Positions 23,836 through 35,759 of a stretch of 64,000 nucleotides of DNA are shown here, one piece after another. The position numbers and the translations under genes were made by a program. The DNA is taken from the NCBI GenBank assembly GCA_007570785.1, contig ML661799.1:1587598-1651597 (forward strand), given 5' to 3'. The stretch comes from Antilocapra americana. Its lineage: Eukaryota > Chordata > Mammalia > Artiodactyla > Antilocapridae. Position 1 is the first letter of the stretch. Each line of letters starts with the position of its first letter. The notes below the pieces were generated by a model. The model did not search any database, was not told where the DNA came from, and saw only the letters and a program-made list of their open reading frames with translations.

Positions 23836-24000
23836 TTACTTATTTTTTAAAACAAACCTTTTTATTTTGGGGTTAATCAGTGGGGTATAGCCGATTAACA
23901 ATGTTGTGGTAGTTCCAGTGAACAGTGGAGAGACTCAGCTATACATACACATGTATCCTTTTTCCCCCAGGGCCCCTCCCTTCTAGGCTGGCATTAATGT
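23836..24000 (-). mobile_element. L1 3' UTR fragment
   Basis: 'ttattttggggttaatcagt' and 'gattaacaatgttgtggtag' match the L1 3' UTR on the - strand. Confidence 0.75.
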
Positions 24001-24039
24001 CCTTGTTCTTAACCATAGTAGTAGGCAAGCTAGACGAAG

Positions 24040-25050
24040 CTTTAAGAAATCACTTGCTCTTTCATTTGATAAATATTATTCATGCCTACTATGTGCAGAC
24101 AACTATATGACAAACTACAAATACTTCATGCACCAGGCAGAATCCCTGCTTTCAAGAACTTTCAGTGGTGCGAGACACATATACAAGTAAAAGGATGGGA
24201 GTACAGAGTGTATTTGAGAGCAAACAGAATGGGATAGGGGGCATCTAAATCTGGCCTTAAAAGATCACAGAAAGCTTCCTAGAGGAAGTGACATCTGAGA
24301 AGAGTCCTAAAGAAAGAGTAGTTAGCTGGACTGGAAGGACCAAGAAAAGGCAGTGCAGGCAGAACAGCACAGCAAAAGGTCTCGATGCTAAAGAGATTGT
24401 GATGAAGTAAGGGAATTCAAGTAGTTCAACAGAGGTCTAACACTGCCTGGGGCCAGGGCAGCAGGAAAAGTTGGAGCTGAAAATGCAAACAAGCAGAGGC
24501 TGGACCAAGAATGATATCATGCTCACATTTACACTTTATCGTGAAAGTAATGGGAAACTCATGACTTTCTAGGAACTTAAGCAGTGGTAGTTTACTCACT
24601 CAGCCATGACCGACTCTTACGACCCCGTAGACTATAGCCCACCAGGTTCCTCTGTCCATGGGATTTCCCAGGCAAGAATACTGAAGGAACTTAAGCAGAG
24701 AAATGACCTGTTCAAATTTTCACTTTAGAAAAACATCACTATGGTTGCCATGTAGAAAGGAATTGAAGGGGGAAGAGCTGGAGCAGACACAGGAAACCCA
24801 GACAGAAGGCTGTTTTCAGGATCCGTAGCAGAGGTGAAGGCAGCTTGAACTAAGGTAGTGATAGGAAATGTGGAGAGACAGTGTAGAGTAGGGAAGCAGA
24901 ACAGACAACACTTCATGGTTAGTAGGATGAGGTGACTGGGAGGAAGGGAGGGTGAATGCCATGGAGGTGACCTATTCTATGAGTCTGGAGCTTGAGTCAA
25001 GCGTTTATTTGAGACTCACCCAAGTAGAGGTGGTAACTGAACCATCAGAT
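24040..25050. mobile_element. L2 LINE 3' region
   Basis: The L2 3' part is recognisable from 'tactatgtgcagacaactat', 'cttcctagaggaagtgacat' and 'gcagaacagcacagcaaaag'. It is interrupted by a Bov-A SINE and continues after it. Confidence 0.7.
24585..24684 (-). mobile_element. Bov-A SINE
   Basis: A 100-bp reverse Bov-A unit with a perfect 14-bp target-site duplication, AGGAACTTAAGCAG, at 24571-24584 and 24685-24698. Confidence 0.95.
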
Positions 25051-25469
25051 TAGATGGCTCACCCAGGGCAGTGTATAACGTGGGAAGAGAAAGAAATGGC
25101 CATAAGAGAATGGGAAGGAGAGGTAGGAAACCAATGAAGAAAGGATGATGTCATCATAGACACCGAGGGAAGGAGAACAGTGTCTGCAGGGAGCACAGTT
25201 AGGGCCCAGACACAACCACAAGGTTTGTCAACAAGAGGGTCATTGGAAATCTTAGGGGGGCAGTTGCACAGTGAGGCAGGAGTGAGACTATAATGATTGA
25301 TGGCAGGATGGAAGGTGAGGATGGGTCTCAAAAAGCCAGGCATTAAAGGAAAGCAGACAGAGGGGGAGGTGGGAGTGGGGTCAGGTCCCGGATCAGACAC
25401 CCAACTCCCTGCTTTCTTACTGAGTCCTCTCCCTCCCTAATCCTGCCCACCAGTTCTGCTGATAAATAC
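25051..25469. other. No gene seen
   Basis: A - strand frame of 113 codons (25059-25400) is open here but has no domain, and the region continues the stop-poor composition of the preceding L2. Not called. Confidence 0.5.
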
Positions 25470-25755
25470 TAGAGGAGTGGTCCAATGGTTAAGAATCCAC
25501 CTGACAAGGCAGGGGACCCAGGTTCGATCCCTGGCCCGGGAAGATTCCACGTGCAGTGGGGCAATCAAGCCCACGCATGGCAACTACTGAAGCCCACACG
25601 CTCTAGAGCCCATGCTCTGCAACAAGAGAAGCCACCGCAATGAGAAGCCCGCACACTGTAACTAGAGAGTAGCCCCCACTCACCGCAACTAGAGAAAGCT
25701 CTCGTGCAGCAACGAAGACCCAGGGCAGCCAAAAATAAATTAAACTTTTTTTTAT
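25470..25755 (+). mobile_element. CHR-type SINE, long form
   Basis: A clear B-box (GGTTCGATCCC), then the body 'agaagccaccgcaatgagaa' and 'acgaagacccagggcagcca' and an AATAAATTAAA tail. The ~285-bp length fits the full-length CHR layout. Confidence 0.88.
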
Positions 25756-26344
25756 TTTTAAATATTATAGGAAAACAGATGGCTGTAATAGAAATAGTTA
25801 AGAAATCTCATTAAGTCCATATTAACCATTCCCCTGTTTTATGGTACTAAAATCACCTAAAGAAGCCCCTTATGGGCTTCATTCCTGATGGCATTTTCTG
25901 CTCGGCTGGCAGCCATCAAGGCAGAACTAGCATTCATCTCCATTAGCATCCATGTAGGAGACCATCTGTCTTAAGTGGATTATTAGTATTCCTGAGGCCA
26001 CCCAAATGGGTCAGTGAGTCCCTTTTGGATATTTCCTCAACTTCAAGATCATTTATTTGATTAGCCCCCAGGGCCCAGGCACTGTTCCAGGAATTGAGGA
26101 TTAAAAAATGAGTAAATCATTTTATTCACTGGGTAATCATCCTAGGTGGACTTTTCAGTAGGTTCACCTGAAGTTTCTGGCCTTTCCAGGTTCCTCCAAG
26201 GGTATGAACCTAGGTTTCCCCCAAGAGGGTTTGTAGTGGGTTGAAATAAGTCATAGAAGCCTTTCTTTCCCACCAAGGAACTCAGGATTATTACCACAGT
26301 TGGACACTAGAAGAAATTGATTTATAGAGCACTTTTTATAAACA
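25756..26344. other. No gene seen
   Basis: Unique sequence with no assignable feature. Confidence 0.5.
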
Positions 26345-27480
26345 GTGCACTTTCATTCATTCATTCATTCATTCAATCAATAAACATTCATAGAACACAC
26401 CTACTGTGTACCAGGTACTATGTTGAGATATTGGAGATAAGAATCATGAGCAAAATAGACATGAGCTCTATCCTCATGGGGCACACAAAGGGCTTGTGAA
26501 AAGCCACACTGATCAAAATAAATGTGCAAGTGTATAATTACAAATCATAACACATGCTACAAAAGCAAAACATTCGAACTTACTCACTCTGCTGAGCTAA
26601 GGAAACTTCCCTGACAAGGTGGCTTTGAGATAAGGTCTGAGGATGTATAGGCTTTAGGTAGAGGGTTGAAAGAACAGCCCAGGAACACACAGTAACATTA
26701 GTGAAGACTCTGAGGAACAGAAAAGCGGCCATCACCAGAGAAAAAAATTAACTCTGACAATTGTTAAAATGGTAGAGAAGACTTCCCTCAAGACTCCTAG
26801 GAAAGTGTCAAGACTATGGCAATAGGGAAGAGAGATCAGTTTCAACTCCAAAATCAAATGAAGGAAAAGGGATTTATAGCCCCAAAGCAGAGTGAGGGAC
26901 TCAGTGGATGGAAAATCACCAAGAGGAGACATCAAGGATGGGAGATTCTCGCTAAACTGACTTAACAGGATTCCTGCTGAAGGCAGGCCAAGAACTAAAC
27001 ATCAAAGGTGAAGGATGAAGCATTTCATCAGATGTGAAGGATATGGACTCACTTAGCAAGATTCTTGCTAAAACTGGGCTGTGTGGGCCCAGCAAGGCCA
27101 GAGAGTGAGAGTGAGTGACCAACGTCAAGACCTAAACTAAAGCTTGATTAAAATTTGATTAGGGAGAGTCTTTGTCCCCAGTTGTCCAGGCCATAGAGAG
27201 AAATGAGGAGAGTAGCACTAGATCATTCTGGAGAGAGAAGCAGGAGCCAAGTGAACAGAGCTATCCTAAGACCACTGAATAGTTTTCATTGAGAAGAAGG
27301 GTTGTGACATGATCAGATTGTTTTCTTAAGATCTGCACAGCATGCTGTGTGGAGAATGGACTGGAGGGGGCAAGAATGAAGGCTAGGAGACCACTTAGAA
27401 GGCTGAAGAAAGGAGGTAATGGACAGACCAAGATGGTGATGGAAGTAAGAATAGAAGTTATGAAGTTAAAGTATTCAGGA
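26345..27480. mobile_element. L2 LINE 3' region, split by a block
   Basis: 26345-26735 (a (TTCA)n start, then 'cacctactgtgtaccaggta') and 27226-27480 ('gttgtgacatgatcagattg', 'tgctgtgtggagaatggact') read as L2. Between them lies about 490 bp that does not. Confidence 0.65.
26735..27225. other. Unassigned ~490-bp block interrupting L2
   Basis: The sequence between the two L2 parts contains GGGATTTATAGCCCCAAAG and CCCAGCAAGGCCAGAGAG and looks like an inserted element, possibly an old LTR. I see no termini I can prove and no gene. Confidence 0.35.
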
Positions 27481-27599
27481 GGAAAAATTGACAGGTCTTA
27501 AAAAAAAATTGACAGGTCTTGGTGAGAGATAGGTGGCAAGGAGAAAAATTATCAATAAAACTCCCATTATCTGGCTTCTTCTTCTTTACCACAACCCTG

Positions 27600-27850
27600 T
27601 GAAACACAATATTATTTCTCAATTTATAGTAAGGGATTTGAAACTCAAAATAGTTAATGACATACATGCCCAGGTCACACAGCTAGCACATCTGGCTCTC
27701 AAGTTACTCACTTTCCACAATGCTACCCAGGAGTCAAGCAGCTGTTCCTCGTGGAAGATTCTACTCCGTTTTGTGCCTTTGCAAGCTATACCTAGTCAGT
27801 ACCTCGAGCATCATACTTCACTCACAACATTCCGTTTGCCTAAGCAGTAG
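27600..27850 (-). mobile_element. MIR SINE
   Basis: Reverse MIR with 'cccaggtcacacagctagca' and 'tttccacaatgctaccc'. The 105-codon frame over it is an artefact. Confidence 0.7.
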
Positions 27851-28599
27851 GTAAATAAATGAAATATTATCACAGAAGCTGCTGCAGTTTGAATCAGTTG
27901 ACCTCCAAGGACAGTACAAATAGATTCCTCTGTTAGAGAAAATATCTTCATGGGCTTATCTGACTATGAAAATTGAGGGTCCCCTGGATAGAACTGAGAT
28001 GAGAAAGGCTTGCAGTAAGTAATTAAATCGCTCTGCATAACAAAGAAGAACTTTGCAGCAGGTAGCTTGGCCTTCATTGTAATCTTAGCACCTGGCACAG
28101 CAGAGCCAGTGTATATTTTTGTTGAAACTCCGGAGTTAGGGCCCAGCAATCTGTGATTTATCAAGACCCTCAGGTATTTCTGATACACCTTCAAATCTTA
28201 GAACCTCAAATCTTTAAAAGCCTTTTAACACTGCCCATACCATACAAGGCCCCCAAATCCTCAGTGAACTGCTGCTAGACACAACAATCTTTTGTTAGTA
28301 ATGCTTTGGACAACAAAGGACAGCCATTCTGGACTTTCTAACAATGACCAGCAGCAAGGAAAGTCCAGGCCAAGGTTAGAGAATCAGCTGCATCTCAAGA
28401 GGTCCCAAGAGCAAATGCAAGACAAATGCTCAAATATGTAATAAACACTATTTGCTTCCCAAATATTCATCCCCATTTTTTTGGTAATAAATGGATGAAT
28501 GAATGCATTTTCACCTGTGGTTATAGCTTTCCCCCACACTTAATGCATGGTTCTATACAGAGCACATCTAACCAACCAAAGCAGCACATTTCCTGCTCA
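27851..28599. other. No gene seen
   Basis: Unique sequence. Nothing assignable. Confidence 0.5.
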
Positions 28600-28990
28600 C
28601 AATGATTGCATTCAGGGTTGAATACATGGTCTAAGTAGAACCAAGAAGACAGAGTGGGACCTTTCTCAGACTTCTGAAGACAAAGAAGATGCTCTTTCCT
28701 ATTAAATATGACTGGATATGAAGCTGGAACTCCTATGTTTATTGCTAGTTGAGGAAAAAAGCATGTCTGAAAACAGAACCAACTCTACAAAAGTGAAGTT
28801 GAAAACTCCCAAGAGAGCAGCCTGGTTCTGGTTAATGCTTTTGAGGAGCCAGATCAAGCCTCACGTGAAGGCAGTCTAATTCTGGATGTTTTTATCACAT
28901 GAGCCAATAAAAACTACCTTTGCTGGTTTGGATGGAATTTCTGTCCTTTACATCTGGAGGAGTCCTGATTATGATGTAATACAGTGGGTT
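28600..28990. other. Probable old interspersed repeat, unassigned
   Basis: 'cacatgagccaataaaaact' resembles the 3' end of old mammalian repeats, but the body is too diverged to name. Confidence 0.3.
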
Positions 28991-29994
28991 GAGATATTTT
29001 ATTTGGAAAGTGTGGCAACCGAAAGAAGGAGAACTTGAGTTAACTAGCTGTACAAATCTACCTCCCCTCAAGACTGTGAGTACTCTGAGGTCTGGAATTG
29101 TGTGTTATTTCTTGTGGCAATGATAACAGGTACTCAAGGATAGTTTTAGAAATAAAGAGGGGACAAGAGGAAGGCAGGGTGGCAAAAAGAAAAGGAGATG
29201 AGAAATGTAGAGACTCCTTCCAATGGTTCAGGTACCCTGGTCGCTTGGTCAGTTTTTTCAGGGCAGACTAGACCCTGCCAGGGACCAGCAGATGTCATGA
29301 AGCAAAATATCAGGGCATAGAAGCTTCTAGCACCAGGTTCCTCCAAAGGGATCCTCTAGGAAATTGCCTAGAAATGATGATGCAGCCATAACCAGGTCAT
29401 TACTTTTCCTACACATATTTCTCCCTTTTGTAAGCAACAAGAACCCATTCAGCCAACTCCGTGGTGCCTCAGCTGAAATAACAGACGAAAGGGAATGTGC
29501 AATTGGCTTTCATCAGACTGAAACCAGAGAGAAGCCCGGCTGAGCCGAAGCTCTGTTTATAGCGTAGCACAGAAATTATTTACTGCTTAATGTCAGGCCA
29601 TGTGTGAGGAAGAAGGGGGAACAAGGGGGAAAGGAAACAAGACCAGCCTTCCAGCCAGCTTTAGTCCCTCTGGCAAGGCTACTCAGCCCAGAGCTTTGTC
29701 TGAGGAGCCAGAAGAGACAGAAGGGGGTCTGACCCCAAACTATTAGGGAAGAAGTCACCTGAGGCAGAGGAGAAACAGGAAGGGAGACAGAAAAGGGAGC
29801 GGTTGGAAGAGAGGGGGAAGAGTTAACCGTTAATGAAATAAGTCAACTTACCAATAAAAAACAGCAGCCAGCTGATAGCTCCTGTCCCCTGCCCCCCGTA
29901 AGTCTGCATGAACACTTGGAAATAGCAACTAGAACATGAATCTCATCATACATAATATCAACTCATCATCAGGTATGTGCTTCTCAATTATAAT
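28991..29994. other. No gene seen
   Basis: Unique sequence. No repeat, exon or RNA gene recognised. Confidence 0.5.
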
Positions 29995-30052
29995 TAAATA
30001 ATTATATTTATTATATATATTATATATATATTATATATATTATTATTCTTGC
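29995..30052. repeat. (TA)n-rich tract
   Basis: ATTATATATATTATATATAT and related units. Low complexity. Confidence 0.9.
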
Positions 30053-30537
30053 AGGGACCTATGACTAACCTGTACTTTGGGAGTGAAGGGAGGGTTTTAA
30101 ATTGAATCAAATTTTAGGAACTTTGCTGGGTGATTTGGGAACACCATGATTTTTCTCATCTATTTCTAGGAATTTTCTATCTGGGCTAGACTGTACCCCA
30201 TTTACCTTCCCTTTTTACCCCTCAGTGAGCTGTGTGTACCCCATCCAGGCCCATCAGCTTTAGGGGAACATGTGAATTCCACAGAGGATGAGGGAGACAG
30301 GACTCAGGGTCTTCTGGGTGCTCTTCCCAAGGCCCCTAACAGCAATACTGTGGTGTGGTTTCCAGGGAGCTTCCCTGTAAGTGTCTCTTCAAGCAAACGG
30401 CCCTAGGATCCAATGGCCTATGGCCTTAGATTTTTTCATTGCCATCCTGTGTCAGGAGCCCATCTATGGATCTGGAGATCCAAAATACCACATGGCCCTA
30501 GTTGCCTGGTTCTGGAGAAGGGCTGCGAGACAGTGCC

Positions 30538-30740
30538 AGTAATGGAAAGAATAGTGAATCACACGGTGCTGGGCTCAGTCCACCTCCACCACCCACAGCT
30601 CCACGAGGCAAGGGTGGACTGGAAACAGCCGGCATTGGAGACTGGACGACCTACTCTTTGATCTCAGGCAAGCTCCTCAGTGACCCCGTTCTTAAATTAC
30701 CCAAATCTCAGTGATCTCATCAATAAGTCATCATGATTGT
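30538..30740 (+). mobile_element. Possible MIR SINE
   Basis: 'agactggacgacctactctt', 'gatctcaggcaagctcctca' and 'aaatctcagtgatctcatca' follow a decayed MIR order. Weak. Confidence 0.45.
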
Positions 30741-30799
30741 TTTTTTTTTTTTTTAAGATTTGCTGGGAGGATGAAAAGAAATAATAACTGGTCTATGTC

Positions 30800-31230
30800 G
30801 TCATCATCATATTGTACGTGACCTTTGGCAAGACACTTAACCTCCCTGAACTTGCTTTCTTTCTCTTTTTTAAGATTAATTTATTTTTGGCAGTGCCAGG
30901 TCTTAGTTGCAGCATGTGGGCTCTTTGGTTGCCATGCTCAGACTCCGTAGCTGTGGCATGGGCTTAGTCGCCCCATGCCATGTGTGTGGGCTCTTGGTTC
31001 CCTGACCAGGGATCAAACCTGTGTCCCCTATGTTGGAAGGTGGATTCTTAACTACTGGACCACCAAGAAAGTCCCTGAACTTGCTTTCATGTGAAACATA
31101 ACAAGTAATAATAATTATCTCCTAAGATGATCACAAAGGAATAGATGGATTGTCTATGTAAGGATTAATTACAAGGATGATCCATGTAATATATGTAAAG
31201 CACTGGTACAGTGCCTGGTACATAGAAGAC
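30800..31230 (+). mobile_element. MIR SINE split by a CHR SINE
   Basis: The left half (TGACCTTTGGCAAGACACTT) and the right half ('gtgcctggtacatag') form one MIR once the inserted SINE is removed. Confidence 0.8.
30860..31074 (-). mobile_element. CHR-type SINE, reverse, inside MIR
   Basis: Poly-T start, body, then the complement of the CHR head ('ggaccaccaagaaagtccc'). The host sequence CTGAACTTGCTTTC is duplicated exactly at 30846-30859 and 31075-31088. Confidence 0.93.
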
Positions 31231-32029
31231 CCACAACCTTAGATTTCTTTTTCTTTCCCAACCTCCCTCTGTGAAGGCCACGGTAAGAGTTTCCTGGCTC
31301 TCTCATGTCCAGCTGGCTCCAACACTTCGCTACAAACCAGAAGACTCTGTCCCCGAAGGGGTTTTTTCCCAACTGCTGGCCCTTGGAGCCCCCCACCTGC
31401 TGTGCTCTGAGCCCACCCACACCCTTAAAAGGAAAAACCCGCGGGTGAGAGGCGCTCCGCGGGGGCGCTGGGACAGCCAAGAGGGAAGCCGACCACTGCA
31501 GGACTCGTCGCTCAGCACTAGGGGGAGCAGTAAGATCGAGAACACAGTGAGGGCCACACCCAGAAACTTCTCGGCTTCCCCTGTGCTCCTGTCGGTCGGG
31601 CGATCCTAGGTGGAAGAGAACCTTCAGGACTACTCAGAAAGGCCTTTGTGGGAACAAGTAATGGGAGAAAATGTAGGGAGTCCTGGAGACAGCACGCCAG
31701 CCTTCCCACTTAAGCCTGGTCCCAGCAGAAAGAGCTCTCTCAGGCTTCTATACTGCAACCTCAGGATCCCCTCCTGGAGAAGCCAGATGGGGGCTCATAA
31801 GGAAGCAGCCGGTAGGAAGAGACAGGCCAGGTCACTTTTCCCAGTCACTCCAACTTTTTACATCTAGCTCACCCAGCATCTTAGTAAGTCTCAGTGGGTC
31901 ACAGCTAGAAGGAATCTAATAGAGCCCCAGGTGCTCAACCAACCCTTAGATGTTCAGCTGCAGGGCGGGGGCCCAGAGAGGAGAAAGAGCTTGAGCAAGC
32001 TCTCCAATAGTTTATCATCCCTCATAGAA
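31231..32029. other. No gene called; CpG-rich patch at 31435-31530
   Basis: About 31435-31530 is much richer in CpG than its surroundings (GGCGCTCCGCGGGGGCGCTG). A 112-codon + strand frame and antisense frames open across it, but none has a domain, and I see no promoter or splice arrangement that supports a gene. Confidence 0.5.
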
Positions 32030-32130
32030 TTTACCAACTACTTTCATGCCCATCATCTCACTTGGATAGTCACAACCACTTGAAGGAACTGATTCCATTT
32101 AAGAAATGAGGAAACTGAGGCTCAGGTAAG
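32030..32130 (-). mobile_element. MIR SINE fragment
   Basis: 'aagaaatgaggaaactgagg' and 'ctcaggtaag' are the reverse MIR core. Confidence 0.65.
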
Positions 32131-32299
32131 TGCCAATAGCTTGCCTCTTCCCTGCTAAGTTTTCATTTGCCACCCACTGTTCTCTTCTCTCTTGCCTTCC
32201 CCAGAAGATTGCTATTCAGCTCCAAGTATTCCAGAAATCTAATTCTAAAATATTTGTTGCATTCCCTGTCTTCCTAACCCATCTAGTATGATGGAGAGA

Positions 32300-32560
32300 T
32301 GATAGAGCATAGTAATTATGAGGGTGGACTTAGGAGTCAGATCTGAGTAAATATTCCATGTTCATCTCTTATGAAAGTCCATGACCATGGACCTCTTTGT
32401 GCCTCAATTTCCTTATCTGTAAAATAGGAATATTCACATCTAGCTCCTGGAATTCTTTTAAGGGTTAAATGAGATGTACTCTGAAGCAATTTCATAGTGC
32501 CTGCCATATAGTAAAGGCTTGAGAAATGCTTCTAGCATATATAATTATCATATAATTATA
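32300..32560 (+). mobile_element. MIR SINE
   Basis: 'tgtgcctcaatttccttatc', 'tgtaaaataggaatattcac' and 'gtgcctgccatatagtaaag' in order. Confidence 0.85.
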
Positions 32561-32654
32561 GAACTGAAAAGATCTTTAGGAATTAGATCACTAATTTCAT
32601 GCTATTGCCAGTGAAGCTAAATGCAGTTAAGTGGGGGATGTTACTTTGTGAAGT

Positions 32655-33115
32655 AGTTTTGCACACAGGTTTGAATGTTTCCCATCCCTGCACCCCCCAC
32701 CAAATCCTCAGAATGTGAACTTTCTTGGAAATGAGATATTTGCAGATGTAATGAGCTAAGATGAGGTCATAGTAGATTAGGATGAGTTCTAAATCCAGTA
32801 TGACTGTTATCCTTAGAAGAAGAGGAGAAGACAGAGACATTAAGTCACAGAGGGGGAAATGCCATGTGAAGATAGAGGCAGAGAATAAAGCGATTCAACT
32901 ACAAGCCGAGGATTGCCAGGAACCCTCATAAGCTAGGAGAGCAGTGTGACCCTCCATAAGCCCACTCCCACCAACACCCCTCACCAAGGAACCAACCTTT
33001 GTCAAAACCTTAATTTCAGACTCCTAGCCTCCTGACTGAGAGAGAATACGTCTCTGTTATTTTAAATCACCCCATTTAAGGTCAGTTGTTAAAGCAGCCC
33101 TAAGAAACTACAGTT
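32655..33115 (+). mobile_element. MLT1-type LTR (ERVL-MaLR)
   Basis: An ancient non-autonomous retroviral LTR of the MaLR group. The order 'aggtttgaatgtttcccatc', 'atgagatatttgcagatgta', 'gatgaggtcatagtagatta' and 'cctcctgactgagagagaat' follows the MLT1 consensus, with a degenerate 3' end. There is no internal coding sequence. Confidence 0.75.
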
Positions 33116-34433
33116 TGTGACAGGGAGAACTCAAGCAGAACTCACAAATTTCTTTTAAATTTCCAGTCTAGCCCTCTTTTACTCTATCATTGCCTCCCCC
33201 AAACCAGCAATAAACATTCATGGTACACCTACCTAGGAAGTTTACCAATTTGGAGAAAACACACACTATGATCTTTAGTGCTTCTTACTAAATTGTTACC
33301 TGACACACTGAAGACATTTAATAAATACGACTGGCAAGTTGATACAATAATAGATATAAAAATGGTATGTTGTGTTACGCAACTTTAGGAAATTATTACA
33401 AACCCACTTTCTACCTCTTTGTACACCTGTGTGCCAGGCTCTAAATTTATTTACACATTTTATACATTTGAAGAATCACTGAACTTCAAATTCACAGGCT
33501 CTGGCCAAGCACTAGCTCCAGGGGTGATGAATTAAAAGGATAGTAATCTGAATACCCTCAAGACTCAATCCTACAAGGCAGGGATAATCTCATTCTTGCT
33601 GGATCCTCCCACACTCACTGAGGAAAGTCAGCAGGAGCTCAGAAATCTGGGAAGCTGCCAGTTGCTATGAAGGAAGTAGGTGCCAGGTCAGCCTGGGAGT
33701 AGAATGGGTAGTGGTGGGTTAACAAAGGGAAGGAGGGGAGGAGGGGTGAGCTGATTCACTGGGACAACTCTTACAGTGACTCAGAAGCCAGCAGAAAATA
33801 GCCTGTTCTCCTATGTCTGCCTCACTGTCGGGCAATGAGGCACTTCCTCATTGCACACCCATAAGGCAGGGCAAAAGGGCGGAGGAGGAAATGGAATTTT
33901 TGAAATTCGTGGGCCTAGTCCAGCACTTAAACTCTGTGTTTTTAACCATTCCAGACATTTTGTTTCAAGTGAAGTCAGTATTTGTTGAACACATACTATG
34001 TCCCTGGCCCTTCATCTTGCCTTTCAAAAAAAAAGGGAATGATGTCTTTCTGAAGTTCTGTATTTCTTATTGTTACTTCAGAAGCACCTGAGCTGCTGTT
34101 GAGCCCTTCAATACAGTCCTCTAGTCCTTCATATATGCGTACAGAGGACCTTCTCAAGCAGGCAGTCAATAGAGGGAGACATGGAGCCTATTTCTGTTTC
34201 TAATGCAAGTTTGGAGTCATCCAGACCCACCCTCTGAACTGGCCCTCCTCCTGAGAGCCAAGTGTATGGGGAGCAGAATATAGCACAGAGTTAGAATCCA
34301 CATCTTTATTGGAAGTTCTTTGTTTTCCATTTAGTAGTTCTATGGCTTTACTTGATTTCTCTGAATTTCTCTCTTCTCTGTAAAATAGGCACCAATGGTC
34401 TTATCTTACAGGCTAGGAAAGAGCTTACATTTG
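33116..34433. other. No gene seen
   Basis: Unique sequence. It contains a short perfect hairpin (33832-33854) but no recognisable gene or repeat. Confidence 0.5.
33832..33854. repeat. Short perfect hairpin
   Basis: GCAATGAGG, a 5-nt loop (CACTT), then CCTCATTGC. A 9-bp stem with no mismatch. May be coincidental. Confidence 0.8.
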
Positions 34434-34620
34434 GTGCGTGTGTGTACGTGCTTGCTCAGTTGTGTTCGACTCTTTGCAACCTCATAGACTGTAGCCCACC
34501 AGGCTTCTCTGTCCATGAAATTCTCCAGGCAGGAATACTGGAGTGGGTAGCTGTTCTTTTCTCCTGGGGACCTTCCCAACCCAGGGATCAAATTCGTGTC
34601 TCCTGTGTGAAGATTAAATA
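34434..34620 (-). mobile_element. Bov-tA SINE
   Basis: Reverse element, 'gtgcttgctcagttgtgttc' to 'ggatcaaattcgtgtctcct'. It lies immediately 5' of a BovB fragment. Confidence 0.88.
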
Positions 34621-34639
34621 TCATTATATGAAAGTAACT

Positions 34640-35149
34640 GGCAGAAATGGCAACCTAGACCACATATTAAAAAGCAGAGACATTACTTTGCCAACAAAGG
34701 TCCATGTAGTCAAAGCCATGGTTTTTTCCAGTAGTCATGTATGGATGTGAGTTGGACTATAAAGAAAGCTGAGCGCTGAAGAATTGATGCTTTTGAACTG
34801 TGGTGTTGGAGAATACTCTTGAGAGTCCCTTAGACTGCAAGGAGATCAAACCTGTCCATCCTAAAGGAAATCAGTCCTGAATATTCATTGGAAAGACTAT
34901 TCAGAAGCTGAAACTCCAATACTTTGGCTACATGATGCAAAGAACTGACTCATTTGAAAAGACCCTGATACTGGGAAAAAGTGAAGGCAGGAGGAGGAGG
35001 GGACTACAGAGTTTAAGATGGTTGGATGGCATCACCAACTCGATCAACGTATGTTTGAGAAGCTCCAGGAGTTGGTGATGGACAGGGAAGCCTGGCTTGC
35101 TGCAGTCCATGGGGTTGCAAAGAATGGGACCAACTGAGCGACTGAACTG
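34640..35149 (+). mobile_element. BovB LINE 3' fragment
   Basis: BovB C-terminal region ('aaaagcagagacattacttt', then 'tttgaactgtggtgttggag') to the tail GACTGAACTG at 35149. It is frame-broken and 5'-truncated. Confidence 0.88.
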
Positions 35150-35162
35150 AATGGCATTAATA
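35150..35162. repeat. Target-site duplication, left copy
   Basis: AATGGCATTAATA, repeated exactly at 35373-35385. Confidence 0.9.
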
Positions 35163-35372
35163 GGGCTTCCCAGGTGGCTCAGTGGTAAAGAATCCACTTG
35201 CCAGTGCAAGAAACACAGGTTTGATCTTTGGGTCTGGAAGATCCCTTGGAGGAGGAAATGACAACCCAATCCAGCATTCTTGCCAGGAAAATTCTATGGA
35301 CAAAGGAGCCTGGTGGGCTACAATCCATGCAGTTGCAAAAGCATCAGATCTGACTGAGCACTTACGCAACAA
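35163..35372 (+). mobile_element. Bov-tA type SINE
   Basis: GGGCTTCCCAGGTGGCTCAG to CTGACTGAGCACTTACGCAA, with a perfect 13-bp target-site duplication. It abuts the BovB tail. Confidence 0.95.
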
Positions 35373-35385
35373 AATGGCATTAATA

Positions 35386-35747
35386 CTGGTTTACTTCCTT
35401 CGAACTTCCCTATGTTTGCAGACTGACTACATCCCTCCACCTGACTGCAAACTGCATGAGGACAAAGCTGGATCTGTCTTGAGACAGTCTGCCTAGGTGA
35501 GTAGGAGGCCCCAGTACTGCCTTGCTTAATAATAATAGTTAATATTAGAAATAATATATTGAAATTAATTCATATTACTTATGCATTATAAACAATTGTA
35601 AGCATGTATTTTATTTTATTTAAAACAATGTAATTATTATTTTTTTAACCAGTTGAACTGGAATCCGTGAACTGGGAAAAGAAATCCAGAAACTTTGACC
35701 TCAGGAAAGGATGCATCCTCTCCCTTCTCTGGGTTATTTGGTGCTGG
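35386..35747. other. No gene seen
   Basis: AT-rich unique sequence between two SINEs. Confidence 0.5.
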
Positions 35748-35759
35748 AGGGCTTGCTGC

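Noticed and set aside
25059..25400. A 113-codon frame on the - strand
   Set aside because: Adjoins L2 sequence and shows no domain or conserved start context.
31169..31609. Overlapping 75-112-codon frames on both strands over the CpG-rich patch
   Set aside because: Frames open on both strands because of composition; no exon signals or known family.
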